The translations under genes were made by a program, and so were the position numbers. Shown one piece after another: positions 7,606-18,296 of a stretch of 64,000 nt of DNA (within the stretch, counting starts at the first letter, position 1; the number at the start of each line of letters is the position of its first letter). The DNA is taken from assembly GCF_003725695.1 (NCBI RefSeq), contig NZ_RJSE01000003.1, forward strand, positions 1-64,000, given 5' to 3'. The notes below the pieces were generated by a model, which saw only the letters and a program-made list of their open reading frames with translations, made no database searches and was not told the origin of the DNA. This stretch comes from Nocardioides marmoriginsengisoli. GTDB lineage: Bacteria; Actinomycetota; Actinomycetes; Propionibacteriales; Nocardioidaceae.

Positions 7606-9809
7606 CGCGGCACCTTCGGCAGGCCCAGACCGAACATCGCGATCAGCTCGCGCTGCACCTCGTTGACGCCACCGCCGAAGGTGAGCACCAGGTTGCGCTT
7701 GGACGTCGCGTCCAGCGAGTGCAGCAGCGTCGCCGTGTCCGGGTCCGCGGGATCCCCGTACGCCGAGACGATCTCCTCCAGCGCCAGACCCAGCACCTGG
7801 ACCTCGTCGGAGGCGAAGACCTTGCTCGACGACGCGTCGGCGACCGCCTGCTTGGGGTCGGCGTGCCCGCCGCCGGCGACCTGCCAGTTCAGCAGCTCGT
7901 TGACCCGGAACGAGACGGTCACCCGGGCCAGGGTGTCGCGCACCGCGGGCACCTCCAGCAACGGCGTCCCGTCCGGCGCCTTGCGGTCCTTCGCCCAGGC
8001 GATCACCTCGTCGCGGAGGCCCTCGAGCCGGCCGGCCGGGCCGAGCATGATGCGCTCGTGGTTGAGCTGGGTGGTGATCAGCCGCCAGCCCTCGTTCTCC
8101 TCGCCGACGAGCATGTCCGCGGGGACTCGGACGTCGTTGTAGTACGTCGCGTTCACGTGGTGCGAGCCGTCGCAGGTGATGATCGGCGTCCAGGAGTACC
8201 CGGGGTCCTTGGTGTCCACGATCAGCACCGAGATGCCCTTGTGCTTCGGCGCGTCCGGGTCGGTCCGGACCGCGAGCCAGAGGTAGTCCGCGGCGTGCCC
8301 GCCGGTGGTCCACATCTTCTGGCCGTTGACGATCCAGTCACCGGTGGCCGGGTCCTTCTTGGCCGCGCAGCGCAGCGAGGCCAGGTCGGTGCCGGCGTCC
8401 GCCTCGGAGTACCCGATCGCGAAGTGCACGTCGCCGGCCAGGATCTTGTTGAGGAACAGATCCTTCTGCTTCTCGGTCCCGAACGCCTGAAGGGTCGGGC
8501 CGACCGTCTGCAGCGTCACCGACGGCAGGTGGATGTCGCCGTACGACGCCTCGTTGGCGAAGATCTGCTGCTCGACCTCACCGAGGCCCTTGCCGCCGTA
8601 CTGGGTGGGCCAGCCGACGCCCATCCAGCCGTCGGAGCCCATCTGCTTGATGTTCCGGTGGTACGCCGGCCCGTGCCGGTTCTCCATCATCTCCAGCTTG
8701 TCCTCGTCGCTGACCAGCGTCGAGAAGTACGCCCGGACCTCGTCCTTGAAGGCACGCTGGGACTCGGTGAGCTCGAGGTTCTTGCCCTCGCCGTCGTCGA
8801 TGGCGACCTGGGCCAGGGTGGCCGCCTTGCCGCCGAGGTGCCGGGCGATGTCCTTGACCCGGGAGAAGTAGAAGTGCAGCGGGTAGGTCTCGTCGACCCC
8901 CATGCCGCCGTGCAGGTGGTGGCAGGTCTGCAGCGCCGTCGGCACCCGGTCGGTGAACCAGGCCGCGCCGACGGCCAGGTCCTCGGCGGCCGGGAGACCC
9001 TCGGCGACGCGCCAGGCGGCGGCGTCGGCGGCGAGCGAGGCCATCCGCGCGACCACGAACACGTCGGCGATCTGGACCGCGACCGCCTGGAACTCGGCGA
9101 GCTTGCGACCGAACTGGACCCGCTCCTTGATGTAGCCGGCGGTGAGCGCGAGCGCTCCGGCGACCAGGCCGTCACCGAGGAGCAGCAGGCCGGCGGTGGC
9201 GTGCTCGCGGAGAACCTTCGCGGCGGCCTCGGGCAGCACCTCGACGGCGGGAGCCTCGTCGAAGAGGTAACCGGTCTGGATACCGCGGACGGTGCCGACC
9301 GGGATGCTGCGGCTGGAGTAGTTCGCGGTCGCGGTGACGCCGGGCCCCTCGGGGTCGACCAGGACGACGCCGCCGTCGGTCGAGACCATCAGCAGGGTGC
9401 TGCCGTCGAGCACCGAGACGTCGATCTTGTGGCCGGAGACCTTGCCGTCGCGCAGGGTGGTGCCGGGCGCGGTCGGCAGCGGGTTGCCGGGCTCGTTCAG
9501 CGCGGGCGCGATCAGCAGCTCGCCGGCGACGATCCGCGGGATCACGCTCGCCGCCTGGTCCGGCGTACCGGCGGAAGCGATCGTGAGCAGCCCGCAGGCC
9601 AGGGTCTCCCAGACCGGGAGGTCCAGGGCGCGGGCGCCGACCTCGTGCAGCAGCACGGCGACCTCGCCGAGCCCGAGGCCCTCGCCGCCGTGCTCCTCGG
9701 GCGCCGCCAGGCCGAGCAGGCCGGCCTCGGCGCAAGCGGCCCAGGTGGCGCCGCCCTTGTCCAGGACGTCGGTGACGACTGAGCGGATCTCTTCACGCAC
9801 CTCGGACAC
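7602..9809 (-). CDS. Fused ChsE1-ChsE2 steroid acyl-CoA dehydrogenase
   Basis: A 735-residue protein made of two acyl-CoA dehydrogenases in tandem. Residues 1 to ~343 resemble FadE28/ChsE1 (for example FGRKLAEFQAVAVQIADV and HHLHGGMGVDETYPL). Residues ~345-735 resemble FadE29/ChsE2 very closely (AIGYSEADAGTDLASLR, VNGQKMWTTGGHAADY, ending GLPKVPR). In M. tuberculosis these are separate genes of about 339 and 387 codons in the same order, and the proteins form an alpha2-beta2 enzyme that dehydrogenates the three-carbon side-chain CoA ester. Here they form one chain, with no stop between. Start is GTG at 9809, preceded by AAGGGAG. FadE34 is also a natural two-domain dehydrogenase, but position before chsH2 and the FadE29-like C-half support this call. 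Confidence 0.87.
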   Translation of the reverse strand: MSEVREEIRSVVTDVLDKGGATWAACAEAGLLGLAAPEEHGGEGLGLGEVAVLLHEVGARALDLPVWETLACGLLTIASAGTPDQAASVIPRIVAGELLIAPALNEPGNPLPTAPGTTLRDGKVSGHKIDVSVLDGSTLLMVSTDGGVVLVDPEGPGVTATANYSSRSIPVGTVRGIQTGYLFDEAPAVEVLPEAAAKVLREHATAGLLLLGDGLVAGALALTAGYIKERVQFGRKLAEFQAVAVQIADVFVVARMASLAADAAAWRVAEGLPAAEDLAVGAAWFTDRVPTALQTCHHLHGGMGVDETYPLHFYFSRVKDIARHLGGKAATLAQVAIDDGEGKNLELTESQRAFKDEVRAYFSTLVSDEDKLEMMENRHGPAYHRNIKQMGSDGWMGVGWPTQYGGKGLGEVEQQIFANEASYGDIHLPSVTLQTVGPTLQAFGTEKQKDLFLNKILAGDVHFAIGYSEADAGTDLASLRCAAKKDPATGDWIVNGQKMWTTGGHAADYLWLAVRTDPDAPKHKGISVLIVDTKDPGYSWTPIITCDGSHHVNATYYNDVRVPADMLVGEENEGWRLITTQLNHERIMLGPAGRLEGLRDEVIAWAKDRKAPDGTPLLEVPAVRDTLARVTVSFRVNELLNWQVAGGGHADPKQAVADASSSKVFASDEVQVLGLALEEIVSAYGDPADPDTATLLHSLDATSKRNLVLTFGGGVNEVQRELIAMFGLGLPKVPR

Positions 9810-9849
9810 AGGTGCTCCCTTCGCAAGAACATTCTCCGGCTACCAAAAT

Positions 9850-9863
9850 TGGAACAAGTTCTA
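9850..9863. promoter_or_regulatory. KstR operator, perfect match
   Basis: TGGAACAAGTTCTA matches the KstR consensus TnnAACnnGTTnnA exactly. It lies between the divergent chsE fusion gene (start 9809) and the hydrolase gene (start 9871), so one site can control both. It partly overlaps a -10-like TAGTCT at 9862-9867. Confidence 0.85.
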
Positions 9864-9870
9864 GTCTAGC

Positions 9871-10848
9871 GTGAGCAACACGTTTCTAGGAGCAGTTGAC
9901 CCGGCGCTTTCAGGTGCCGAGATCGAGGAGCCGTCCGTGCCGTTGCCCAGCCTGCCCACCCTGCTGCGCGAGATGGTCGACGTCCCCGAGGTCGTCATCC
10001 CGAAGGGCCGCTGGCTGGACCTGCCCGGACGGGGCCGCACCTGGCTCACCGACGTTCCCGGGCCGACCGAGGACGCGCCGGCGATCATCCTGCTGCACGC
10101 GGTCGGCTGCACCGGGATGCTGACCTGGTTCCCGGTCATCACCGAATTGTCCCGTAAGTACCGGGTGGTGATCTTCGACCAGCGCTGGCACGGCCGCGGG
10201 ATCATGTCGGAGCACTTCTCGATCCGCGACTGCGCCGACGATGTCGCCGCGGTCTCGAACCTGCTCGGGCTGGACGCGCCGATCGTCGCCGGCTACTCGA
10301 TGGGCTCGATCGTCGCCCAGCGCTGCTGGCGCCAGCACCCGCGCCAGTTCGGCGGCCTGGTGCTCGCCGCCACCACCGACCACTTCCGGACCTCGGGCAG
10401 CGAGCGGTTCTTCCACCAGACCATGGAGTACAGCATGGGCGCGCTGCGCACGCTGTCGCGCTCGAAGGCGGTGAACGTCGCAGCCAAGGCGACCACCGAG
10501 GTGCTCCTCGACCCCACCGACACCCACCAGTGGGCGCTCGCCGAGTGGCGCAGCACGTCCTCCTGGGCGGTGGCGCAGGCGGTCGCGGCGCTCGGACGGC
10601 ACCACTCGACGCCGTGGCTGTCGGCGATCGACATCCCGACCGCCGTGGTCGTGACGACCAAGGACAAGGTGCTCTCCCCCGAGCGGCAGCGGGTGATCGC
10701 CGCGACGATCCCGGGCGCGACCGTGCACGAGGCCGAGTGCGGCCATGCCGGCTGCGTGCTGGACTCCGCGGTCTTCGTGCCGGCGTTCCTGGAGGCCTTG
10801 GACACCACGGTGGGACGCCGGGCGAGCATGCTGGCCCGCACCAGCTGA
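9871..10848 (+). CDS. Alpha/beta hydrolase of the steroid regulon
   Basis: A 325-residue alpha/beta hydrolase. The oxyanion-hole segment is LLHAVGCTG (an HAVG version of HG), the nucleophile elbow is GYSMG (Ser about residue 149), and the catalytic His is in ECGHAGC near the C-terminus. No signal peptide or membrane segment is seen, so it is cytosolic. It is read divergently from the side-chain operon across a perfect KstR operator, which makes it a likely steroid-regulon gene. The substrate is unknown: a side-chain thioester, a steroid ester or a lactone are all possible. It lacks the surroundings of hsaD, so I do not call it the meta-cleavage hydrolase. GTG at 9871 is the start. Confidence 0.75.
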   Translation: MSNTFLGAVDPALSGAEIEEPSVPLPSLPTLLREMVDVPEVVIPKGRWLDLPGRGRTWLTDVPGPTEDAPAIILLHAVGCTGMLTWFPVITELSRKYRVVIFDQRWHGRGIMSEHFSIRDCADDVAAVSNLLGLDAPIVAGYSMGSIVAQRCWRQHPRQFGGLVLAATTDHFRTSGSERFFHQTMEYSMGALRTLSRSKAVNVAAKATTEVLLDPTDTHQWALAEWRSTSSWAVAQAVAALGRHHSTPWLSAIDIPTAVVVTTKDKVLSPERQRVIAATIPGATVHEAECGHAGCVLDSAVFVPAFLEALDTTVGRRASMLARTS

Positions 10849-10864
10849 GCGGTCGCCCGCGCCG

Positions 10865-12262
10865 TCAGCCCAGGACCGCGGCGTGCAGCGCGTCCAGCTC
10901 CTCGGGGAAGTGCGCCGCCAGGGAGGCGATCTCCGGCATCGCCTCGCGGCAGGCGATCAGGCCGACGTGCATCTGGCCGTTGGCGCTCATCACCGTGACG
11001 TTCAGCCCGGCGCCGTGGAAGACCGGGCCGAGGGGGTAGAAGCCGACGATCTTCGCGCCCATGAAGTACAGCGGGACCGGCGGGCCGGGGACGTTCGAGA
11101 TCACCAGGTTGTGGATCACCGGGCCCTTCTCGGCGAGCTTGAGCTTCGCGACCGCGCGGACCGCGAGCCCGAAGGTGCGGGGCGCGGCGAACTCCGCCCA
11201 CTCCTGGAGGGTGTCGGCGGGGATCGCCTTGTGGTGGTCCTTGGCGTGCGCGTTCGCCTCGGCGAGCTGGCGGAGCCGCTCGACCGGATCGGCCACGTCG
11301 GTCCCGAGCCTGGTGAACATCGAGGAGACCTTGTTCGTGCCGCCGGTCTTCGTGGAGGTGCCGTGCACCGACACCGGGACGCTCGCCAGCAACGACGTCT
11401 CGGGGAGCTCGCCGCGCTCCTCCAGGTAGCGCCGCAGCGCACCGCCGCTGATCGCCAGGACGACGTCGTTGACCGTCGCCCCCTCGACCGCGTGCCGGAT
11501 CTCCTTGATCTTCTCCAGCGAGATGTCGGCGTACCCGACCGAGCGCTTGCCGGTGATGTTGCCGTTGAACGACGTCCGCGGGGCCGTCAGCGGGGCCGCC
11601 ATCGCCGTACCCTCGCGCGCCCGGCGGATCGTCTTGGTGAGCACCGACGTGGTCGGCGCCATCAGCCGGACGAACTGCCAGGGCTTGCCGAGGTTGTTCA
11701 GCAGGCCGCGACCGAAGAGCTCCCAGTCACCCGGCGCGGCGTCGTACCGCTCGCCGAGCGGGGTCAGGTCCAGCAACGGGGCGCCGGGCTCGAGGCTGCA
11801 CAGGAACGAGATCAGGTTCGACCCGGAGATCCCGTCGACGGTCGCGTGGTGCATCTTGGTGAAGATCGCGATCCGGCCGTTGTCGAGGCCCTCGATCACG
11901 TACATCTCCCAGAGCGGCCGGGAGCGGTCGAGCGGGATGCCGGCCATGTGCCCGCACAGCTTGGCGAGCTCGGCCGGACCGCCCGGGGACGGTACGGCGA
12001 GCCGGTGCACGTGCCGGTTGATGTCGAAGTCCGCGTCGTCGACCCAGACCGGGTGGTCGATCTCCAGCGGGACCTCCTTCAGCTTGCGCCGGAAGTCCGG
12101 GATCGTCGAGATTCGCGCCTCGAGGTCCGCCTTGAAAGCCCCGAACGAGTAGTCCGAGGGAATGGTCGACGGGTCCAGCTGCAGGATCCCGCAGACGTGC
12201 ATCAGCTGCGCCGAGCTCTCCAGGTAGAGGAAGCTGGCGTCCAGGCCACTGAGACGTTCCAT
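10865..12262 (-). CDS. WS/DGAT-type O-acyltransferase
   Basis: A 465-residue wax ester synthase/diacylglycerol acyltransferase. The catalytic motif HHATVDG is at residues 138-144, and the N-terminus MERLSGLDASFLYLE is typical. It would transfer acyl groups from acyl-CoA to diacylglycerol or long-chain alcohols, forming storage lipid. The start at 12262 was chosen over a long upstream extension because the family begins here and TATAGT lies six bases before the ATG. It is divergent from an HSL-type esterase; the same pairing (lipC next to Rv0221) exists in M. tuberculosis, which suggests storage and release of lipid. A near-KstR site lies in the shared intergenic region. Confidence 0.92.
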   Translation of the reverse strand: MERLSGLDASFLYLESSAQLMHVCGILQLDPSTIPSDYSFGAFKADLEARISTIPDFRRKLKEVPLEIDHPVWVDDADFDINRHVHRLAVPSPGGPAELAKLCGHMAGIPLDRSRPLWEMYVIEGLDNGRIAIFTKMHHATVDGISGSNLISFLCSLEPGAPLLDLTPLGERYDAAPGDWELFGRGLLNNLGKPWQFVRLMAPTTSVLTKTIRRAREGTAMAAPLTAPRTSFNGNITGKRSVGYADISLEKIKEIRHAVEGATVNDVVLAISGGALRRYLEERGELPETSLLASVPVSVHGTSTKTGGTNKVSSMFTRLGTDVADPVERLRQLAEANAHAKDHHKAIPADTLQEWAEFAAPRTFGLAVRAVAKLKLAEKGPVIHNLVISNVPGPPVPLYFMGAKIVGFYPLGPVFHGAGLNVTVMSANGQMHVGLIACREAMPEIASLAAHFPEELDALHAAVLG

Positions 12263-12268
12263 GCAGGA

Positions 12269-12274
12269 ACTATA
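12269..12274 (-). promoter_or_regulatory. Putative -10 element before the WS/DGAT gene
   Basis: On the minus strand TATAGT is followed by six bases and the ATG at 12262, giving a leaderless-type start. Confidence 0.45.
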
Positions 12275-12282
12275 GGCGCGAC

Positions 12283-12296
12283 TGGAACGTGTTCTT
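12283..12296. promoter_or_regulatory. KstR-like operator, one mismatch
   Basis: TGGAACGTGTTCTT fits TnnAACnnGTTnnA except for the last base. It sits just upstream of the -10-like TATAGT of the acyltransferase gene, where a repressor could block transcription. Confidence 0.55.
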
Positions 12297-12380
12297 GTTC
12301 TCCCGGCGATCGTCCCTTCGCTCCTCAACGCTCCTCGCTGCACCGCCTCGAGCAAGCTCGGGCGCCTTCGCTCGCTCGCG

Positions 12381-12386
12381 TAGGCT
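12381..12386 (+). promoter_or_regulatory. Putative -10 element before the esterase gene
   Basis: TAGGCT is followed by six bases and the ATG at 12393, suggesting a leaderless transcript. Confidence 0.45.
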
Positions 12387-12392
12387 CCTGGC

Positions 12393-13634
12393 ATGGGTTT
12401 CAAGCGCCGGCGGGTCATCACCGCCCTCCTCGCCGCCAACGCCGTCAAGCCGCTGAGCGGGCGCATCTCCGCGCTCGGCTTCGCCGTGGGCTGGCCGACC
12501 AGTGAGCTCGCACCGCAGCTGCTCGCCCTGACCGCGGCGGACACCGCCCAGGCGGTCCTGCGCGGCAAGGCGTCGAAAAGCACCGTGCTGCTCGCCGGCG
12601 CCTCGGCGGCGGCGTTCGGCTACCTGATCACCGGCGCCCGGCGGACCGGGCCTCTCGCCGAGACCGCGCTGACCGAGTCGCTCGGCGCCGACTACCTGGA
12701 GCAGATCCCCGACCGACCGTCCGACGCCGACCTCAAGGTGCCGCTGCGCGACCTCGCCCGGCCGTTCTCGATGATGAAGCCGGGCGTGGAGGTCATCCGC
12801 GACATCAACTACCGCGACGGCGGCAGCCGGGCACGACTCGACATCTACCGCCCCGTAGGCGTCGACCTCACCGACGCCCCGGTGCTCATCCAGGTCCACG
12901 GCGGCGGCTGGACGATGGGCGACAAGTCGCAGCAGGGCCTGCTGCTGATGAACCGGATGGCGGCCCGCGGCTGGGTCTGCGTCGCGATCAACTACCGGCT
13001 CGCGCCCAAGCACCCGTTCCCCGCGCAGATCGTCGACGTCAAGAAGGCGATCGCGTGGACCCGCGACAACATCGCCTCGTACGGCGGCGACCCGTCGTAC
13101 CTGGTGATCACCGGCGGGAGCGCCGGCGGGCACCTCGCCTCGCTCGCCGCCCTGACGCCGGAGGTGAAGGAGTACCAGCCCGGTTTCGAGGCTGCGGACA
13201 CCCGGGTCTCCGCCTGCGTCCCCTTCTACGGGGTCTACGACCTGGCCGGCATCACCGGCGACAAGGCGGCCGTTGAGATGCGCGACCTGTTCCTGGCGAA
13301 GCGGATCTTCAAGCAGGACCCGAAGACCCAGCTCGAGGCGTTCGAGCTTGCCTCGCCGCTGACCCACGTCACCCCGGACTCACCCGACTTCTTCGTGCTG
13401 CACGGTGTCCACGACGGGCTGGTCTCGATCCGGCAGGCGCGCGCGTTCGTCGAGAAGCTGCGCGCGATCTCCACCGGGATGACCACCTACCTCGAACTCC
13501 CCGGCACCCAGCACGCGTTCGAGGTGTTCTCCTCGATCCGCAGCCAGCAGGTGATCCGCTCGGTCGAGCGCTGGCTGGAGTGGCACCGGGCGAACCGCCG
13601 TACGGCGACCCGCGACCAGCTGGTCGACGCCTAG
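12393..13634 (+). CDS. HSL-family alpha/beta hydrolase (esterase/lipase, LipC-like)
   Basis: A 413-residue hormone-sensitive-lipase-type esterase. The oxyanion motif HGGGW is at 169-173 and the nucleophile motif GGSAGG places the catalytic Ser at 243. The acid is likely in HGVHDGLVS and the His in PGTQHAFEV, close to the C-terminus. The first ~130 residues hold hydrophobic helices (TALLAANAVKP, AAAFGYLITGA), which may attach it to membrane or lipid droplets. It pairs divergently with the WS/DGAT gene, so release of fatty acids from stored esters is a reasonable role. The stop overlaps the convergent fadE34 stop in a shared CTAG. Confidence 0.85.
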   Translation: MGFKRRRVITALLAANAVKPLSGRISALGFAVGWPTSELAPQLLALTAADTAQAVLRGKASKSTVLLAGASAAAFGYLITGARRTGPLAETALTESLGADYLEQIPDRPSDADLKVPLRDLARPFSMMKPGVEVIRDINYRDGGSRARLDIYRPVGVDLTDAPVLIQVHGGGWTMGDKSQQGLLLMNRMAARGWVCVAINYRLAPKHPFPAQIVDVKKAIAWTRDNIASYGGDPSYLVITGGSAGGHLASLAALTPEVKEYQPGFEAADTRVSACVPFYGVYDLAGITGDKAAVEMRDLFLAKRIFKQDPKTQLEAFELASPLTHVTPDSPDFFVLHGVHDGLVSIRQARAFVEKLRAISTGMTTYLELPGTQHAFEVFSSIRSQQVIRSVERWLEWHRANRRTATRDQLVDA

Positions 13635-15700
13635 GCCCTGGGGAGGCCGAGGATCCTTTCACCGGCCACGTTCCTCAAGATTTGCGTCGTTCCTCCCGCG
13701 ATCGAGAGGCAGCGGTTGCGCAGGAAGAGGTCGTTCGCGGCCAGCGCCCGCTCGCTGCGGGTGAACATCTCCGGTCCGAGGAGCTCCATCGCCAGCTCGG
13801 CGGAATCCTGACGACTGCGGACCCCCACCAGCTTGGCGACGCTGGACTCCGCCCCCGGCCCCTGGCCGGCGATCGAGCGCAACGTCGAGCGGGTGCCGAG
13901 GAGCTTGACGACCTGGGCCAGCGCGATCGCCCGGCCGACCTTCTCCGGCGCAGCGGGGCTCCGGGTCTCGTCGAGCAGGGTGATCGCGAGCTCGACGCTG
14001 TCGCCGAGCTTGGACCCGGCCATCGCGACCCGCTCGTTGGCCAGGGTGGTCACCGCGAGCCGCCAGCCCTTGTTGATCTCCCCCACGACGCAGTCGTCGG
14101 GGACGAAGACGTTGTCGAAGAACACCTCGTTGAAGAGGGCCTCACCGGTGAGCTCGCGCAGCGGGCGGATGTCGATCCCGGCGCTCTTCATGTCGACCAC
14201 GAAGTAGCTGATCCCGGCGTGCGGCTTGGCGTCGGCGTCGGTGCGGGCCAGGCAGACGCCCCAGTCGGCGCGCTCGGCGATCGAGTTCCAGACCTTCTGG
14301 CCGGTCAGCAACCAGCCGCCGTCGGTACGCTCGGCCTTCATCCGCAGCGACGCCAGGTCCGACCCGGCACCGGGCTCGCTGAACAGCTGGCACCAGGTGA
14401 TCTCCCCGGTCAGCGTCGGGCCGATGAACCGCTCGCGCTGCTCGTCGGTGCCGCCCTCGAGGATCGTCGGCGCCGCCCAGGCACCGATCACCAGGTCCGG
14501 ACGCTCGACGTCCGCGGACTGCAGCTCCTGGTCGATCACCAGCTGCTGGACCGGGCCGGCACCGAGCCCGTACGGCGCGGGCCAGTGCGGTGCCAGGTAG
14601 CCGTTCGCGGCAAGGGCGGCACGACGGTCGTCGTCGGCCAGACCGGCGATCCGCTGCGCTTCGGCGCGGGCGTCGGCGCGGAACTGCTCGTCGAGTCCGC
14701 CGAAGTCGATCTCGCCCGAGCGCCGGACACCGGTCCGGGCGCACGCGCTGAGCGCGGCGGCGGCCTCGCCGGTGTCGCCGACCAGGGCGCGCAGCGCGAT
14801 CGCGCGGCGCAGGTAGAAGTGCGCGTCGTGCTCGTAGGTGAAGCCGATCCCGCCGAGGACCTGAATGCAGGACTTCGCCACCTCGACGGCGCCGTCGAAG
14901 CAGATCGTCGCAGCGACGCCGGCCGCGAACAGTGCCTGCTCCTCGCCGTGCTCGGCCGCCTCGGCCGCGTCCCAGGCCGCCGCCGTCACGCTCTCGCTGA
15001 TCTCCAGCATCTCGGCGCAGAGGTGCTTGACCGCCTGGAAGGCACCGATCTTCTGACCGAACTGCTCGCGCACCTTCGCGTACTCGACCGCGGTGTCGAG
15101 GCACCAGCGGGCGATGCCGGACGCCTCGGCGGCGGCGAGCACGATCAGCTCCAGCGGGGCGCCGGACTTCGGGTAGGTCGGCAGGTCGGTGTTGGGCACG
15201 TCACCGAGGACGACCTCGCCGACGCCGCGGGACAGGTCGACCGACGCGCCCGGACGGACCTCGGCCTGGTCGACCGGTACGGCGACGTGGCCGGCGGCGA
15301 CCGGGACCGAGAGGTGCGTCGCACGGCCGGCCTCGACGACCGCGAGCGCGCTGGTGCCGAGTCCGACGGTGATCGAGCCGTCGGCGATCCCGGCGCGCAG
15401 CTCGGCGTCGTCGTACATCAGGCCGGCGACCGCGGTGGTCAGCAGCGGGCCGGGCACCAGGGCGTAGCCGGCGGCCTCGATCGCGACGGCCTGGTCGAGC
15501 AGCGTGCCGCCGCCACCGCCCGCGGACTCGGGCAGCGCGATCGCGGAGAGCCCCAGCTCGGCGGCGAGCGCACCCCAGGGCGCCAGCGCCTCCGAGTCGG
15601 TCTCGGCAGCCCGGATCGCGGCGATCGAGCCCTGGCTCTCGGCCCACTTGCGGACCGACGCCGCGAGCTCGGTGTGCTCGTCACTGATACCGATGGGCAT
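13631..15700 (-). CDS. fadE34: FadE34-like steroid acyl-CoA dehydrogenase (ChsE3 type)
   Basis: A 689-residue protein with two acyl-CoA dehydrogenase domains, residues 1 to ~310 and ~315-689, close in size to M. tuberculosis FadE34 (about 711). The C-terminal domain has the stronger FAD and substrate signatures (WCQLFSEPGAGSDLASLR; LTGQKVWNSIAERADW). FadE34/ChsE3 oxidises the five-carbon steroid side-chain CoA ester. A near-KstR site lies 25 bases before the ATG at 15700, and kstR is 4 kb away; in mycobacteria the two are neighbours. Together with the chsE fusion this gives two double-domain dehydrogenases in one 8-kb stretch. Confidence 0.85.
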   Translation of the reverse strand: MPIGISDEHTELAASVRKWAESQGSIAAIRAAETDSEALAPWGALAAELGLSAIALPESAGGGGGTLLDQAVAIEAAGYALVPGPLLTTAVAGLMYDDAELRAGIADGSITVGLGTSALAVVEAGRATHLSVPVAAGHVAVPVDQAEVRPGASVDLSRGVGEVVLGDVPNTDLPTYPKSGAPLELIVLAAAEASGIARWCLDTAVEYAKVREQFGQKIGAFQAVKHLCAEMLEISESVTAAAWDAAEAAEHGEEQALFAAGVAATICFDGAVEVAKSCIQVLGGIGFTYEHDAHFYLRRAIALRALVGDTGEAAAALSACARTGVRRSGEIDFGGLDEQFRADARAEAQRIAGLADDDRRAALAANGYLAPHWPAPYGLGAGPVQQLVIDQELQSADVERPDLVIGAWAAPTILEGGTDEQRERFIGPTLTGEITWCQLFSEPGAGSDLASLRMKAERTDGGWLLTGQKVWNSIAERADWGVCLARTDADAKPHAGISYFVVDMKSAGIDIRPLRELTGEALFNEVFFDNVFVPDDCVVGEINKGWRLAVTTLANERVAMAGSKLGDSVELAITLLDETRSPAAPEKVGRAIALAQVVKLLGTRSTLRSIAGQGPGAESSVAKLVGVRSRQDSAELAMELLGPEMFTRSERALAANDLFLRNRCLSIAGGTTQILRNVAGERILGLPRA

Positions 15701-15724
15701 GTCTCAACTCCGGTCTTAGCAAAC

Positions 15725-17533
<1,809 letters not shown>

Positions 17534-17537
<4 letters not shown>

Positions 17538-18286
17538 TCCGGCTTCCGGAAGTAGAGCACCATGCTCTTGCCGATCAGCGGGTTCAGCGCCCGCTCCGCC
17601 AGCCGGGTCACGGTCGAGTACCGCGGGGTCTTCATGATGTCCCAGACCAGCACCTGGTGGTACGCCTTCACCAGCGGGTGGTCGTTGTTCTCGACACCCA
17701 CTGCGGACTTGATCCACCAGTACGGCGCGTGCAGGCCGTGGGCGTGGTCCTTGCCCTCGAAGATCATCGTGGTGCCCGGGGTGCCGTCGTTCATCCGACC
17801 ACCCTTGGTGACCTTGTCGACCAGCTCGTGGTCGGTGTAGATCCGGATGTGCCCGCCCTCGGCGTTGTGGTACTCGGGCGACAGCCGCCAGTTGATCACC
17901 TCGGGCAGCCACCGCGGCACCGTGATCGCCATCGTGCCGCCGGGGCGCAGCACCCGGATCAGCTCGGTGATCGCGGTCATGTCGTCGTGGATGTGCTCGA
18001 GCACCTCGGAGCAGACCACCCGGTCGAACTCGCCGTCCGCGAACGGCAGCGCCAGCGCGGTGCCCTCCTTGATGTCGGCGGCCGCGCCGGCCGGCACCTC
18101 GCCGGCCTCCTTCATCGCGCCGAAGAGCTCCAGCACGTTCGCCAGCTCGTCGGCGTCCTGGTCGAAGGCGACGACGTCAGCGCCGCGGCGGTACATCTCG
18201 AACGCGTGCCGCCCGGCGCCGCAGCCCATGTCGATGACCCGGTCACCGGGCTTCAGACCCAGCCGGTCGAAGTCAACAGTCAGCAT
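17534..18286 (-). CDS. Class I SAM-dependent methyltransferase
   Basis: A 250-residue methyltransferase with motif I VIDMGCGAGRHAFEM (from about residue 18), motif II acidic D in VVAFDQDADEL, and motif IV FDRVVCSEVLEHI, typical of the UbiE/Methyltransf_11 group. The C-terminal third holds an unusual aromatic insert (GLHAPYWWIKSAVGVENNDH) that may shape a lipid or glycan pocket. It lies 10 bases downstream of the GT4 gene and overlaps the toroid gene by four bases, so the three are an operon. It recalls the Rv0224c methyltransferase, which adjoins a glycosyltransferase (Rv0225), but the substrate is not known. Confidence 0.75.
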
Positions 18287-18296
18287 CAGTCGTTCC

